Assembly (NCBI GenBank): GCA_038501625.1
Contig: JAZAYU010000875.1
Location: 62,001 to 126,000, forward strand
Direction of reading: 5' to 3'
DNA: 64,000 bases
Source: Corbicula japonica
Taxonomy: Eukaryota > Mollusca > Bivalvia > Venerida > Cyrenidae
Of this stretch, positions 55,001-64,000 are shown piece by piece (the stretch's first letter is position 1; each line of letters opens with the position of its first letter). The notes under the pieces are model-generated. The model saw nothing but the letters and a program-made list of their open reading frames with translations, searched no databases and was not told the origin of the DNA. The translations under genes were made by a program, and so were the position numbers.

Positions 55001-58000
55001 AACTTGTTTATTTTCTGAAACGCCTATTTCTACATAAACATATTCAATGGCGTTGTACATATAGGCACACATAATTATACACAGTACATATAAGCAACAC
55101 ATAATTATATGTAGTTACAGAAAACAGTAAACAGTAAAAACATAAACATAATATGAAACAACATCACAATCATAGTTTAATCAAAATTTCTACCAATATA
55201 TTGAAGTAAGTGTTATACAGTACATTCACAACACAGTCAATTTTAGGACTATCAACACTGATTCAGACTAATTCAGAAAAATCTCTAAATAAATGCGTTT
55301 TCAGTTGTTTTTTAAACGTGACCACTGATTCACTTTGTCTTATGTTTATTGGTAGTTGATTCCACAGTTTCGGACCTACAGTACTAAAACTCCTGTCACT
55401 GAATGTCTTCTTCTTATTGTATGGAATAGCATAGCAACCTACTGATGAATCTGAGGAACGAAGGGTGCGTTTAAACTCTTTAATAGACAAAAGTTCAATT
55501 AAATATTGGGGGGCATTTCCGACAGAACAGTTATACATGTAGGTAAGTATTTTAAAATTTATTCTTGCCTTAATAGGTAACCAATGTAGTTCATACAAAG
55601 CCTGCTTGGAACTATCTTGCATATTTCTGTTCAGTACTAATTTGGCACACATATTCTGAATACGTTGCAATTTACCGATTTCCGCCTGACTTATACCATA
55701 GAGAATGACATTGCAAAAATCTAAATGAGAAATCACCAATGACAGAACTAAAATCTCAGTTGCTTCTTTGGTTAAAAATTTACGGATGCTCTTGATTTTA
55801 AAATAATTGAACATTGCAGATTTACACTTCCGTTTTACATGCTCCTTGAAATTTAGTGTTTCGTCGAGAAAGGCACCTAGGTATCTGATACACTTTTGTA
55901 CTTTAACTTTATCACCACAAATGTCGATTTCTTTGGTTTTACATTTACTTAGTTGCTGGCGGCTACCAAACATTATATACTCTGTTTTAGATGAATTCAT
56001 CTTGAGCTTATTACCATTCATCCAGTCATTTATTACACGCGCACAATTTGAAAGTTCCTGAATTGCATTCTCTTCGTTTCGTTTAGTTGGCTGAAAACGT
56101 GTGTTCGCTGTATGATCGTCAGCAAATCCAAAAATAGAAATGGACGGTGGAACAATATCGAAAATAGTTCCCGCATAGGTGAGATAGAGCCAGGGCCCTA
56201 AACAACTTCCTTGTGGGACGCTGCCTTTCAGATTGCGTGGAGTTGATACCGTTTCACCCACCCTCACACAACAGCTGCGCGGTCTCAGATATTTTTACCC
56301 ATTCCAGCGCTGTACCACAGACACCATACTGCTTGTTTAACACTTCGATGAGAATGTCATGATCAACGGTGTCAAATGCGGCGCTTAGGTCAAGAGCTAT
56401 TAGTGCTGTTACCTCTTGGTGCTCCATCCCATCAAGTAAATCGTTAACCAGTCTAAGTAAAGCGGACTCGCATGAGTGAAACTGTCTATATGCGGATTGG
56501 TTTTTTGGAAGAAGATTTTGATCATTCACATGTTTATTAAGTCTATAAAGAGCAGCTTTCTCTATTACCTTAGACAGAAATGACAGATTGCTGACTGGAC
56601 GGTAATTGGCTAATTTTAATTCAAGGCCGGACTTTTTCAGCAATGGTCTGATGATGGCCTGTTTCCATTTTGTAGGAAAAACACCTTGAGTAAGAGAAAG
56701 ATTCACCAGCCTGGTGATTGAAGGCAACAGCTCGTTGAGAAATGACTTCAGTACCTTTGTCGGTATAATGTCAAGCTCTGACGACTTTGTTTGTAATTTA
56801 CTGATAATATTTCTGACTTCATTCTCTGAAAGTTCTTCAAAAATTTCAAAACATTGTACATCTCTCACAAATGGGCTAAAGTTACTAAAGTCTTTCAGAG
56901 ACTCTCTTATTTTTTCAATTTTATCCATGAAATAATCGGCAAACTGATCAGCTAGACTACTTCCGTCTTCCGCAGTTGGCAAAGGGTTTTCGGATGCACT
57001 TCCGGTTAGATCCTTCATAAACTTGTAGAGCTTTTTTTGTATCTCCTATTGAATCAAGTACTTTCTGGCTTAGAACTAATTCTCTCTCCTGTTTAAGAGC
57101 ATAGTGGTAATTATTTAATGAGTGCTTGAAATTTTCATAATCACGGGGTTGGCGATATTTTCTCCACAGCTTCTCGGCCCTACGTGCTTTACTTTTCATG
57201 ATATGTATGTCCTCATTGAACCACGGTTTAGGAGCTCTGTAAATTTGCATTTTTTCTTTCATTGGTGCGTGTTTATTAAGCAAATTTTTGATTTCATCTT
57301 CAAATTGTTCAATGCACTTATCCACAGATTCACTGCGAATTGAGATTTGAGAAAGATCGTCAGAAAACTGAATATCGTCCATATCTTTAAAGTTCCGAAA
57401 CACGACAGACTTGCTGACAATATTTTCCTTTCTTACTTTTGTTATCACTTTAACAGCACAGTGATCTGACAAGAAAAGACTTGGTTCACACGAAAGTATG
57501 TCAATTCCATTCGCGACTTCAGTAATCACTAGGTCAAGACTTTGGCCGTGGACGTGGGTGGGAAAATTGACGTGTTGCACCAGTCCAAGGGCGTATAAAG
57601 AATTATTGAATTCTTCAATAGTATTATTATCGTCTTTAATATGAAGGTTAAAATCCCCCATGACCATCAGATTAGAAAACTTTGGAACTATTCCTTCTAG
57701 GAGCAAGAAAAAGTCTGACACAAATTGGTTAGCAGTTGCTAATGACGGGGGTCTATAAATGCCAACACAGTTTATGGTAATACTTTTAAAAATGAGTTGC
57801 CATACTCCGTACTCAAAGCTGCGCGTCACACCATTTACCATTTACCATGTGAATTCAGTTTATAAAAAACAAGCTTTAATAAATCAACGAATCTTCATAA
57901 AAATGCATCGCAAGCAGGAGAATTTAATATAAAATAACTTATCGATGAATTCCATCAAAAGCATATGAGAACGTACGTGCACATAACATGCGTTGATATA

Positions 58001-61000
58001 GTCAGACTCTTCTTCATTCTCCTTTAGCAGAACAACCCTTGTTTCATCATCTAATTTAGAAAAATATATGTCATATGACAGTTGAACAACGTTTGTTTCG
58101 AGATAAACGGACTTTTATTACTCTTCCTTTTTAAAAGAAATTTGTAAAAAATGTAAAAATCGTTTATAAAAGTTATCACCATCAAATTTAAAACCTCTTT
58201 GAAAAATAATACACATGTACTATGAAGTCTATCTTTTTTCGGGAAAAAATTGATAAGGTTTGAACTTACATGCATACATGTTTCTATATCTATTTTTTCC
58301 ACGGTTCTGCAATTTGACGGCCTCTGTGTGTTTCTCGGTTAGACCCTCAGGAAAGTTCTTAAGTAAAACAAAACATGAGATCAGTATTTTGACGCAATAT
58401 TAACAAATCAGTTTTTTAATATTAAGTGTTGCATTTGGTCGGCGCACTCAATAATAGAAGAAGACAGTGTTTTATGAATTAAAACAATAGGAAAAGGGAA
58501 CAGTTATCGTTCGCTGCATGAAGGAATTTTGACAGACATCTTTTTGGATACAAATCAAAATCAGAAAATATATATTTATATTTAAATAAGGAATGTTATT
58601 TTAGTGTTTTGATACCTCAAACTCCTTTTCAAATCCTTTCATAGCCGTTTCGCCACTCATTACAATATCAGACAAGTTTTCAACAAGTATTGCTCCCTTT
58701 GGTATCCTGTCAGGTGCGCTGAAGCTGTAGTATGCATTGTTTGTGCTTTCCGTCTCGGCATTAGCATATACACGGTTGCTAGGCTGTAAGGCTTGCTCTA
58801 TACACTCTGTGCTTTTGCGGCCTTCACACAATGTATTTTCTGGTAAATTGATAACCTGTTCTGTTTCCGACCCTTTGAACAAAAAGGTCATGTACACTTA
58901 AAAAATCAAAATTAGGAAAGAAGAGAAAGGTAAAATCGGTTGTCGGTTTTACATCTTTCTCCTGCTCATCTTATTCAAAAACTGAAAGGCAGTCGTGTAC
59001 AATTCCAGCTCATTCGTTTATTTTTTTTCTGCCCATTGAAAAAAAAACATGGCATAAACATGAAAGGGTAAATACGCAATCCGCCTTCAAGCCAGCGTTT
59101 TCAGTTGTTGTTTGTCTTCTATGATAAACATTGTACATAGATATTTATTAGGGAACTATTACGATATGCTAAATAACAAGGAAGATGAAAATATGTACAC
59201 AGTGCCGACCCACCCACTCTGTTTGTGTGAATACTCTGGCTAGCGATGTCCTGGGCGCAGCAAAAATGACCACAATGCCTTGATTTGGCTAAAGAATATT
59301 TATAGGCAAAAAGATATATGTATATAAGCAGTACACAAAAAACAAATATGCTTGACGTTCAGGAATAAAGGAATTTATAAAATTAGTTCCATCTAGATAC
59401 TATAGCAAACAGATATCCACATTGAATAGAACCGTCAAATAAATTAGGATCTTAAATCTAAGAATATTCCTATAAAGTTTCAAGACAATTGGATAATACT
59501 TATCAAGAAATAATTAAAACCTTAAACATAAATGCAAAGTGCCAATATAAATCTGTTTAAGAACAATTTTTTAAACGTCTATACCAATAGTGATCCCATT
59601 TTCTCTACCACCTGGGTTAATGTGCTACTATAATTTATAACGTTTTGACATGATTTCAATGTTATGAGTGCATAATGGATGAGGACTTCCAACTTTTTCT
59701 GAGAAAAAACACAGGTGCCCCTTCCAGCTTTTTTCAGGCATGGGGGAACCTGGGTAGAACCACCATCGTTCCGCAATCTAGCTGAAAAGTTACCGCATGA
59801 CCAAGTTATGCTTTTCTAGTGCGACCGTTTGCCAATATAAAGTTCCTATCACAAGAAATCAAGTTAATTGCTCTTCCAAACGGGTATATGTATATGTCTA
59901 CGGGTATATAATGTCGTAAAACCTTAATAAATTTATGTGATACACAATTACCTCTGATAACGCCAGTCTCAAATATTTCAGCATACTCGCCCGTGATTGA
60001 CTTAGATTTTCTCAACCCTGAATATTTATTTGCACCAGGCTGCTCAGGTTTAGACAAATGTTTTCTGTGGAGATATAACAGGTTAGTTATATACCTCAAT
60101 AATCAGTAACAAAAATCATGTTATTGATAAAACAAAAACGTAAAACTGCGAATAATACGAGTTTTACACAGTACACGAATTGAAACGGATTCGCTCCCAA
60201 TAAAATTATCATACATTATTGTTTTTGTTTTGTTTATTTTTTTTTCGAAAATAGCATGAAGAAAACTTTTAAGAATCGCGGAGATACATAAAGCAAAAAT
60301 TTACCTTTTCCTATAGATAATAATTATGATTACTACAACTACTCCAATGATGATGACGACTACAGATCCACCCACAGCACCACCAACAGCAGCTGCTGAC
60401 GAATGGGAAGATATTTCTGTACTTTCTACTTCTGAAAAATGTTTTTAATATTAATATTAAGCAATTTTTCTTATGCACATGGGATAATTGGCTAAAAGGC
60501 AGGTAAATGCTAAACAAACAAATTAGTTCTTTCCATAACAACTCTTTGAATAACATTTGTATAACTCTACAAAGATGTCTTGTGTCTAGTTCACTGTAAT
60601 AGTATGTTTGATAACTGTTTTAAAATAAAAAGATCAAAAGCTATTGATTACTTTATTTGGTGAAAGCTTACCACAGACTGGTTCACTTCCGTCCCACGTC
60701 CCATCATCTCTGCATTGTCGAATTCTAGATCCGTTTTTCAGATCACCTGTTTGGCATATTGCTTCAGCGAACGCACCAATTGGTAATGCATTCGTGAAAG
60801 TGCCGTGGGATGAATTATACCATGTTTTGAATTTCACGTTGATTGTTTCAGCGGGTGTTAAGCAAGTGACAATCACACATGTAGATGTTTGAGTACTCCA
60901 TGTGCCATCAGACCTACATGTCGCATTTTCTTTGTCCGACTTCGGCTTGTAACCCTTCATACACATTACACCTGCTGTCTCCATATATTCAGCAAACCCA

Positions 61001-61649
61001 TTTACAAAGATTTTCTCGTTCAGCACATAGTGACCACTAGTTAAACTAGCTAATTCCTCGAACCTGCAGTGAACAATATTGCATTTTGGTTCGTCCCCAC
61101 TCCAAGTACCGTCCTTTGAGCATGTTCTTTGCTTTTTATCGCTTATTATATATCCTTCCTCACAACGTACCCGTAAATCTGTTCCGTAGTTTGAAGGCCC
61201 AGATGTATAACTGACACCATCGTCTTTGACATATTGCCCATGTGAAATGTTACCAGGATGATCGCAGGTTACACTTACGCAAAAAGCGGGCGGTGTGCTC
61301 CAGTTTCCATTTTCATCACAAGTTCTTGTCATCTGAGTGTGTAACTTAAAACCGTCTATACAGTATGGCTTGATCATGCACCCATAGAACATATCATTTA
61401 GGTTCCGAGAACTACAATTCTCTGGTTGCAGATAGTATCCATTTTCAAACGTCCCCGGGTATGGGCAGCGCACTGGACTACAATTTGGTAAGCTACTCCA
61501 TTGCATGTCATCAATGCAAGTTACAGATGTATTACCTACTAATGTGTAGCCCGTTTTGCAGTGAATGTTAACAGAGCTTCCTACCAGGTAATACTGTTCG
61601 CCGTTTTCCAGAACAACATGATTGCTAACAACAGGAGTTTCACACACCT
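43930..61649 (-). CDS. Receptor-type tyrosine phosphatase with sushi ectodomain (5' incomplete)
   Basis: Nineteen exons join with matching phases and GT/AG borders (one GC donor): 61649-60672, 60431-60305, 60064-59952, 58872-58616, 58357-58270, 58050-57977, 54648-54612, 52609-52512, 52262-52143, 51733-51582, 50058-49923, 49560-49411, 49032-48933, 48298-48225, 48027-47896, 46342-46214, 45711-45569, 44537-44402, 44007-43930. The product seen is about 1035 residues: five sushi domains, one transmembrane helix, a juxtamembrane region, catalytic domain D1, and pseudo-catalytic D2. It should sit in the plasma membrane and remove phosphate from phosphotyrosine in response to an outside ligand or adhesion. 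No signal peptide exon was found up to 64000, so the start lies upstream or was missed. Large PTPR families with CCP or EGF ectodomains are known in bivalves. Confidence 0.88.
44604..44927 (+). other. 107-codon plus-strand open frame in a phosphatase intron
   Basis: An open frame without recognised domain (VDVPTAITNGCVITKSSHYI, HEKLDFTADILKYLN). No repeat partner was seen in the window. It may be a remnant of a mobile element or chance. Confidence 0.2.
45185..45295 (+). repeat. SINE-like family B, partial copy
   Basis: Plus orientation: GACGTTGGTGCATCCTAGTA, GGTTTCAATCCCCAGTGGC (B-box-like), then ACCGCTTCAAGTCGGTTACC. Confidence 0.6.
46343..47895. other. Intron of the phosphatase gene
   Basis: No exon, repeat copy or RNA gene recognised. 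Confidence 0.4.
49411..58357 (-). CDS. Phosphatase catalytic domain D1 (nine exons)
   Basis: Key motifs in order: FPEGLTEKHTEAVKLQNRGK with KNRYRNMYAYDETRVVL (phosphotyrosine loop), SDYINACYV, AYIASQGPT (37 bp micro-exon 54648-54612 plus the next), DFWKMIWQ ... KIVMLTKVIEQDK, KCEQYWPDSGS ... YSDFAIRTLKI, HYTAWPDKGVP (WPD loop with its Asp), VLVHCSAGVGRTG split across two exons (nucleophile Cys and Arg present), and VNLVQTLEQYVFIHHALVE (Q loop). All catalytic residues are kept, so D1 should be active. An intron of 3.3 kb (54649-57976) holds a LINE. Confidence 0.92.
50290..50540 (-). repeat. SINE-like family B, near full copy
   Basis: Read on minus: TGTTGGGGCAAGCGTGACGT (A-box-like), GGTTTAAACCCC (B-box-like), GTTTCAAGGCGGTAATCC, and the tail GGAGGCTGTGTTTTGTGAG ... 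ATATGCACATTTC. Other copies lie at 51035-51285, 54175-54490, 45185, 38940, 33293 and 14540. No known SINE name is assigned. Confidence 0.6.
50600..51025 (-). repeat. Exon-like coding fragment, dispersed
   Basis: A 94-codon minus-strand frame (NTIATSLAAGCYGDLIYKLK, KKGYQHDILMCTAGLVINP, VDHYAYLFGCTTVAG) preceded by an acceptor-like AAATACAG. A second, decayed copy is at 42670-43060, and both carry the same noncoding 3' part. It sits in a phosphatase intron but does not fit the protein or its phases. Family not recognised; it may be a mobilised gene piece. Confidence 0.45.
51035..51285 (-). repeat. SINE-like family B, near full copy
   Basis: Same order of blocks as the copy at 50290: AGCCTCCCCACACAGCC, GAGGGGTTACCGCCTTGGAA, GGGGGTTTAAACCAGG and GGTGCACCAACCTCACACTT on plus. 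Confidence 0.65.
52872..52911. other. Short hairpin, 14 bp arms
   Basis: CTATTGTTGAAGTT (52872-52885) and AACTTCAACAATAG (52898-52911) are exact inverted copies around a 12 bp loop. It follows a (CCCA)n tract. Confidence 0.65.
52985..53105. repeat. Tandem repeat, about 58 bp, two units
   Basis: AAGAATATTATACACGTTTA ... GATGCTTTATTTT and AAGAATATTATGCATGTTTA ... GATGCTTCATTTT are adjacent copies. Confidence 0.6.
53185..53375. repeat. Tandem repeat, four units with GGAGGTAACTCG core
   Basis: Four units of about 45-58 bp contain GGGAGGTAACTCGTTGGCGA or a close variant, each followed by an ACTCCC or ATTCCC end and an AT-rich spacer. They lie in a phosphatase intron. Confidence 0.65.
54014..54068. 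other. Perfect 27 bp palindrome with 1 bp spacer
   Basis: The arms 54014-54040 and 54042-54068 are exact reverse complements (ATTTAGGGCACCTGTAGTCA ... ). Such near-zero-loop palindromes are unstable in cloning, so its perfection suggests a recent foldback event. Confidence 0.85.
54175..54490 (+). repeat. SINE-like family B, two pieces head to head
   Basis: A plus-oriented copy (GGAGCAAGTGTGAGGTTGGT, AGGTTTTAACCCC, GTTTCAAGGCGGT, then GAATGCAGAAATTTCTGATA) meets a minus-oriented tail fragment (GAAATATGCATATCAGGAAT ... CAGCCTCCCCACACAGTCAA). Confidence 0.6.
55263..56267 (-). pseudogene. LINE RT, C-terminal part
   Basis: 334 residues with GSVPQGSCLGPWLYLTY, FADD catalytic box, LGAFLDETLNFKEHVKR, YELHWLPIKARINFKILTYM and GPKLWNQLPINIRQS. 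A frameshift near 56270 separates it from the preceding part. Confidence 0.85.
56254..57018 (-). pseudogene. LINE RT, N-terminal part
   Basis: 254 residues with DIIPTKVLKSF, FPTKWKQAIIRPLLKKSG, NYRPVSNLSFLSKVIEKA, FHSCESALLRLVND and ALDLSAAFDTVDHDIL, the early RT palm motifs. Frame lost at both ends. Confidence 0.85.
56957..57841 (-). pseudogene. LINE endonuclease, C-terminal part
   Basis: 294 residues with CVGIYRPPS, MVMGDFNLHI (Asp, Asn), LDLVITE and LSDHCAVKV (Asp-His), followed by the linker to RT. The N-terminal half of the nuclease is missing. Confidence 0.83.
58616..60431 (-). CDS. Membrane span and juxtamembrane exons of the phosphatase
   Basis: Exon 60431-60305 reads EVESTEISSHSSAAAVGG, then the helix GGSVVVIIIGVVVVIIIII, then the stop-transfer YRKR. 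Exon 60064-59952 adds a basic, Lys/Arg-rich stretch with YAEIFETGVIRG. Exon 58872-58616 has tyrosines (RVYANAETE, NNAYYSFSAPD) that could be phosphorylated, and ends with IPKGAILVENLSDIVMSGET and FEKEFE, the helix that precedes D1 in many PTPRs. The long frame listed by simple translation over the membrane exon is in another phase and is not real. Confidence 0.87.
60672..61649 (-). CDS. Ectodomain exon: five sushi (CCP) domains
   Basis: One 978 bp exon (acceptor ATTTTAG, donor TGTG|GTAAGC) coding five CCP modules. Each begins with Cys and ends with a W...C pattern: CETPVVSNHVVLENG ... MQWSSLPNC; CPYPGTFENGYYLQ ... GNWSTPPAFC; CDHPGNISHGQYV ... GTWSGDEPKC; CRFEELASLTSGHYV ... GTWSTQTSTC; CLTPAETINVKFKTW ... 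GTWDGSEPVC. Several glycosylation sites (NIS, NCS, NAT, NSS, NGS) are present. All five modules in one exon is unusual, since CCP modules are often one per exon. The last Cys is 2 bp from the donor, and the next exon continues straight into the membrane span. Confidence 0.9.
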
Positions 61650-61704
61650 CTAAAATATGAGCATTCTTGTAAAGCAAAATATAATGTAAAACTTAATGTT
61701 GTAA

Positions 61705-63650
61705 AAGAATTTACTTACCTTGGTGTCAATTTATCTTCAAATGGTTTATTCAATAAAGCCCAAAAAAGATTGTCCGACCAAGGTCTTAATGGTCTACTTG
61801 CATTAAATTCACTTTTTGATTCAGTAGAACTTGAAATATCTGACAAGATAAAATTATTTGATTCTATGATATTACCTATTTTATGTTACGGTTCTGAAAT
61901 ATGGGGTTTCAATAAATCTCTTGACATCGAAAAGGTCCATTAAAAATTTCTGAAGCAAATTCTATCAGTCCGTCCACAAACTACGAATGCATGTGTATAC
62001 GGTGAACTAGGTCGCTTTCCTTTATTCGTTGTAAGACAAATTCGAATTATAAAATATTGGTATAAAATATGTAAAACACCAGATACATTATTATTTAGAT
62101 TGTATAACATGAAAAATGATCAAGGAAGATTTATTAATAGCTGGACGTAAAATGTCCATAGATTGCTAGATAATATTGGTTTTAATTATCTTGTAGACAA
62201 GAATACACTGAGTTTGTCTGATATTAACTGTGTTGTGCAAAGAATTTATGATATTTATGTCCAAAACTGGTTTTCTGAGAAAGACAATAGCAACAAATTG
62301 ACATCATATAGACAATATAAAAAATCCTTTGAGTTCGAAAAATATATCTCCTGTGTTACTAACTCGAAACATCGTATCGCTTTGACTAGATTTAGATGCT
62401 CTGCTCATAGACTTTTAATCGAAGAGGGACGATATAGAAATATTCCTAGAAATCATAAAATTTGTATAAATTGCAATATGAATTTAATTGAAAACGAATA
62501 TCACTTTTTGCTAGTATGTCCAAAATATAGAGAACTAAGGAATTAAATTTTACCTCGTTATTATTGCTCGTGGCCAAACATTAATAAGTTTATTACATTA
62601 TCAAGTTCTAACAATACTTCTTGCCTAAAGAAACTTGCAAACTATATATATTTAGCAAATAAAAAACGTGAAGAAGCAACTTAAGATTTTAACACTGTAA
62701 CTAATATACGCAGTTAATTAGGAAAACTTAATTTAACCCATATCTGTCAACCAAAAATGTTGTAATTTCTATATAACATTTTTTTAACTGAACAGATATT
62801 ATAATTTGTAGAAATTCCCATTTACGAATATCTTACATAAATACAATGGTACGGTTCGCTAATATATACCTTACGTAATATATACGAAATATTTTAGTTT
62901 CGTAAAACTCTCCTATCAGTGATCTTTACACAGACCAATGAGTCGGTCTTTAATTTCGCTTTCGAAAACGCCGTCCGAAGTTTGGTCCGGTGACATAAAA
63001 CATACGTAACTTTCTTATAACACGGAAATCCCTTGCCTATTTACATTCAAGTCAAGGGAATCTTTATAACGTAAGTAGACCTACCGTACATACTTGAAGT
63101 GTAATTATGTAAATCATAGCATATATTTACTTCTATATTAAAAAACACGATATGGTGGGAAAGCAAAAACGATATATTCATGCGTTTCCGATACCATTGT
63201 ACATATGTCATACAAAACTATTTTATTTAATTTTGATACATTCATACTGAGTCGTGAAATATTCGCTTTAACACTTAATGCAAGGGAGATAAACCTTAAA
63301 ATCTATTCAGATACCATTGTATACATGTCATGGAATACTATTATTTAATTTTGATACATTTGTACTGTTTTGCAATCTTCTCTGTTAATTGTTAGGAACC
63401 ATTTCTATTAAATTAAATCTATTAACCCGTGTTAAGCTTTGCTTAATTTGATGTCGAATAAAATACATGGTGTGTTATATTTATGTTATGTCAGTATGTA
63501 TGTTAGTTGTTTTATACAAAAATGTTTGTTACTCGTACTTTTCTCGTATTATGTACTTTTCATATTCTATCGCCATTATTATTTGTAGGGCGACAAAACT
63601 TTGTGTTTATGCTAAATAAACTTTTGAATCTTGAAAAAATCTTGAAAATT
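61705..63650 (+). mobile_element. 5'-truncated LINE, plus strand
   Basis: Starts in the RT region after the catalytic box (EFTYLGVNLSSNG ... ILPILCYGSEIWGF) and runs through VYGELGRFP and HRIALTRFRCSAHRLLIEEG to a C-x2-C...H-x4-C end (ICINCNMNLIENEYHFLLVC). Three in-frame stops (near 61941, 62148 and 62543) break it. A noncoding tail follows and ends near 63640 with AATAAACTTTTGAATCTTGA and repeated TCTTGAAA. It has the same C-terminal design as the LINE in the CACTA-like element. It begins only about 55 bp upstream of the first visible phosphatase exon, in opposite orientation. Confidence 0.8.
61718..62685 (+). pseudogene. LINE RT C-terminal coding remnant
   Basis: One frame with stops at about 61941, 62148 and 62543; the longest open part (62163-62546) holds the zinc-binding cluster. 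Comparison with 25843-26850 (minus) shows matching order YLGV, YG.EIWGF, GELG, HR..., C..C...H...C. Confidence 0.8.
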
Positions 63651-64000
63651 ATTACTTAACTACATTTACTTTAATTACTTTTAATTTTCTTGAGTTGAAT
63701 TTATTAAGGAATTAAATTATTTTGCGGGATTCCAGAGAATTTCTCATCTTGAAGACATAAATTGTTACAGTATTCTGTTGTACAATATACTCAGACCTTT
63801 CAAACACGGGTTTTCTCGAACCTAACGTGTTTAATATGCATTAAAATTGTTTTCAATTTCAGTAATTTTAAAGATGTTATGGAAGTTTTAAATCTGCTAT
63901 GTTTGTACATTTTAAAAATGGCTTGCTGATTATGATATCATATGGCTTAAAAAATGATCTGACATGGCAAGTATGAACAAATAACTCCGAGACCGAAATT
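63651..64000. other. No gene seen
   Basis: AT-rich; no exon for the phosphatase N-terminus was recognised. Confidence 0.35.

Larger units (their letters stand above)
54988..57850 (-). mobile_element. CR1/L2-type LINE in a phosphatase intron
   Basis: Minus strand, 5'-truncated inside the endonuclease. Three overlapping frames make the coding region: 57841-56957 (endonuclease end: MVMGDFNLHI, QSLDLVIT, LSDHCAV), 57018-56254 (RT start: WKQAIIRPLLKKSG, LANYRPVSNLSFLSKVIEK, LDLSAAFDTVDHDIL), and 56267-55263 (RT end: GSVPQGSCLGPWLY, FGFADDHTAN as the catalytic box, NSSKTEYIMFG, CIRYLGAFLDETLNF, WNQLPINIR). Frameshifts lie near 57030 and 56270. The 3' end carries the short tandem CAAGTTT repeated three times (54988-55007), typical of this LINE group. 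It lies in the intron between exons 57977 and 54648, in the gene's orientation. Confidence 0.87.

Noticed and set aside
60311..60556. 81-codon minus-strand frame over the membrane exon
   Set aside because: It is in the wrong phase; the spliced frame gives the transmembrane helix and fits both neighbours.
1..64000. CRISPR arrays, bacterial operons, rRNA genes
   Set aside because: None present; the arrays seen are eukaryotic tandem or dispersed repeats and the genes have introns.

Overview
The window reads as nuclear DNA of a marine mollusc, most likely a bivalve. The host genes are split by introns with GT/AG borders, the DNA is AT-rich, there are no operons, and much of the sequence is transposons of kinds common in molluscs (a Helentron, hAT, CACTA-like, CR1/L2-type LINEs, tRNA-derived SINEs, long-TIR elements). 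The species is an inference; no single marker proves it. All named genes but the dispersed repeats and two LINE/SINE copies lie on the minus strand.

Layout. 1-3306: the start of an unidentified acidic then Ser/Asn/Gly/Arg-rich protein, split a few codons after its ATG by a 2.97 kb hAT element (310-3277) that itself carries a 539 bp insertion (1395-1933). 4.1-5.8 kb: LINE fragment, copies of a repeat called R here, and a tRNA-derived SINE. 6.9-7.5 kb: a MITE. 9988-23725: a three-exon gene for a 188-residue protein of unknown family; its first intron holds a decayed Helentron (protease-Rep-helicase-endonuclease, 15405-21426) and its second intron a long repeat. 24369-31530: a CACTA-like transposon with CACTG ends and a 3 bp target duplication, inserted into an R copy, with an 830-codon transposase frame broken by two TAG codons and a LINE nested inside. 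31.8-36.4 kb: tandem-repeat element, two inverted-repeat elements and a SINE.

36982-38193: an intronless secreted Yellow/MRJP-family gene. 39453-41492: a DNA element with about 410 bp inverted repeats and a 6 bp target duplication. 42400-42540: a large hairpin. 43930-61649: nineteen exons of a receptor tyrosine phosphatase (five sushi domains, one membrane span, an active-looking D1 and a degenerate D2), whose upstream exons were not found; its introns hold a 2.9 kb LINE, several SINE-like copies and short palindromes. 61.7-63.65 kb: a plus-strand LINE fragment just upstream of the first visible phosphatase exon.

The host genes show no functional link to each other. The clearest biological story is layered transposition: hAT into a coding exon, R into hAT, CACTA into R, LINE into CACTA, and a Helentron inside the intron of a small gene.
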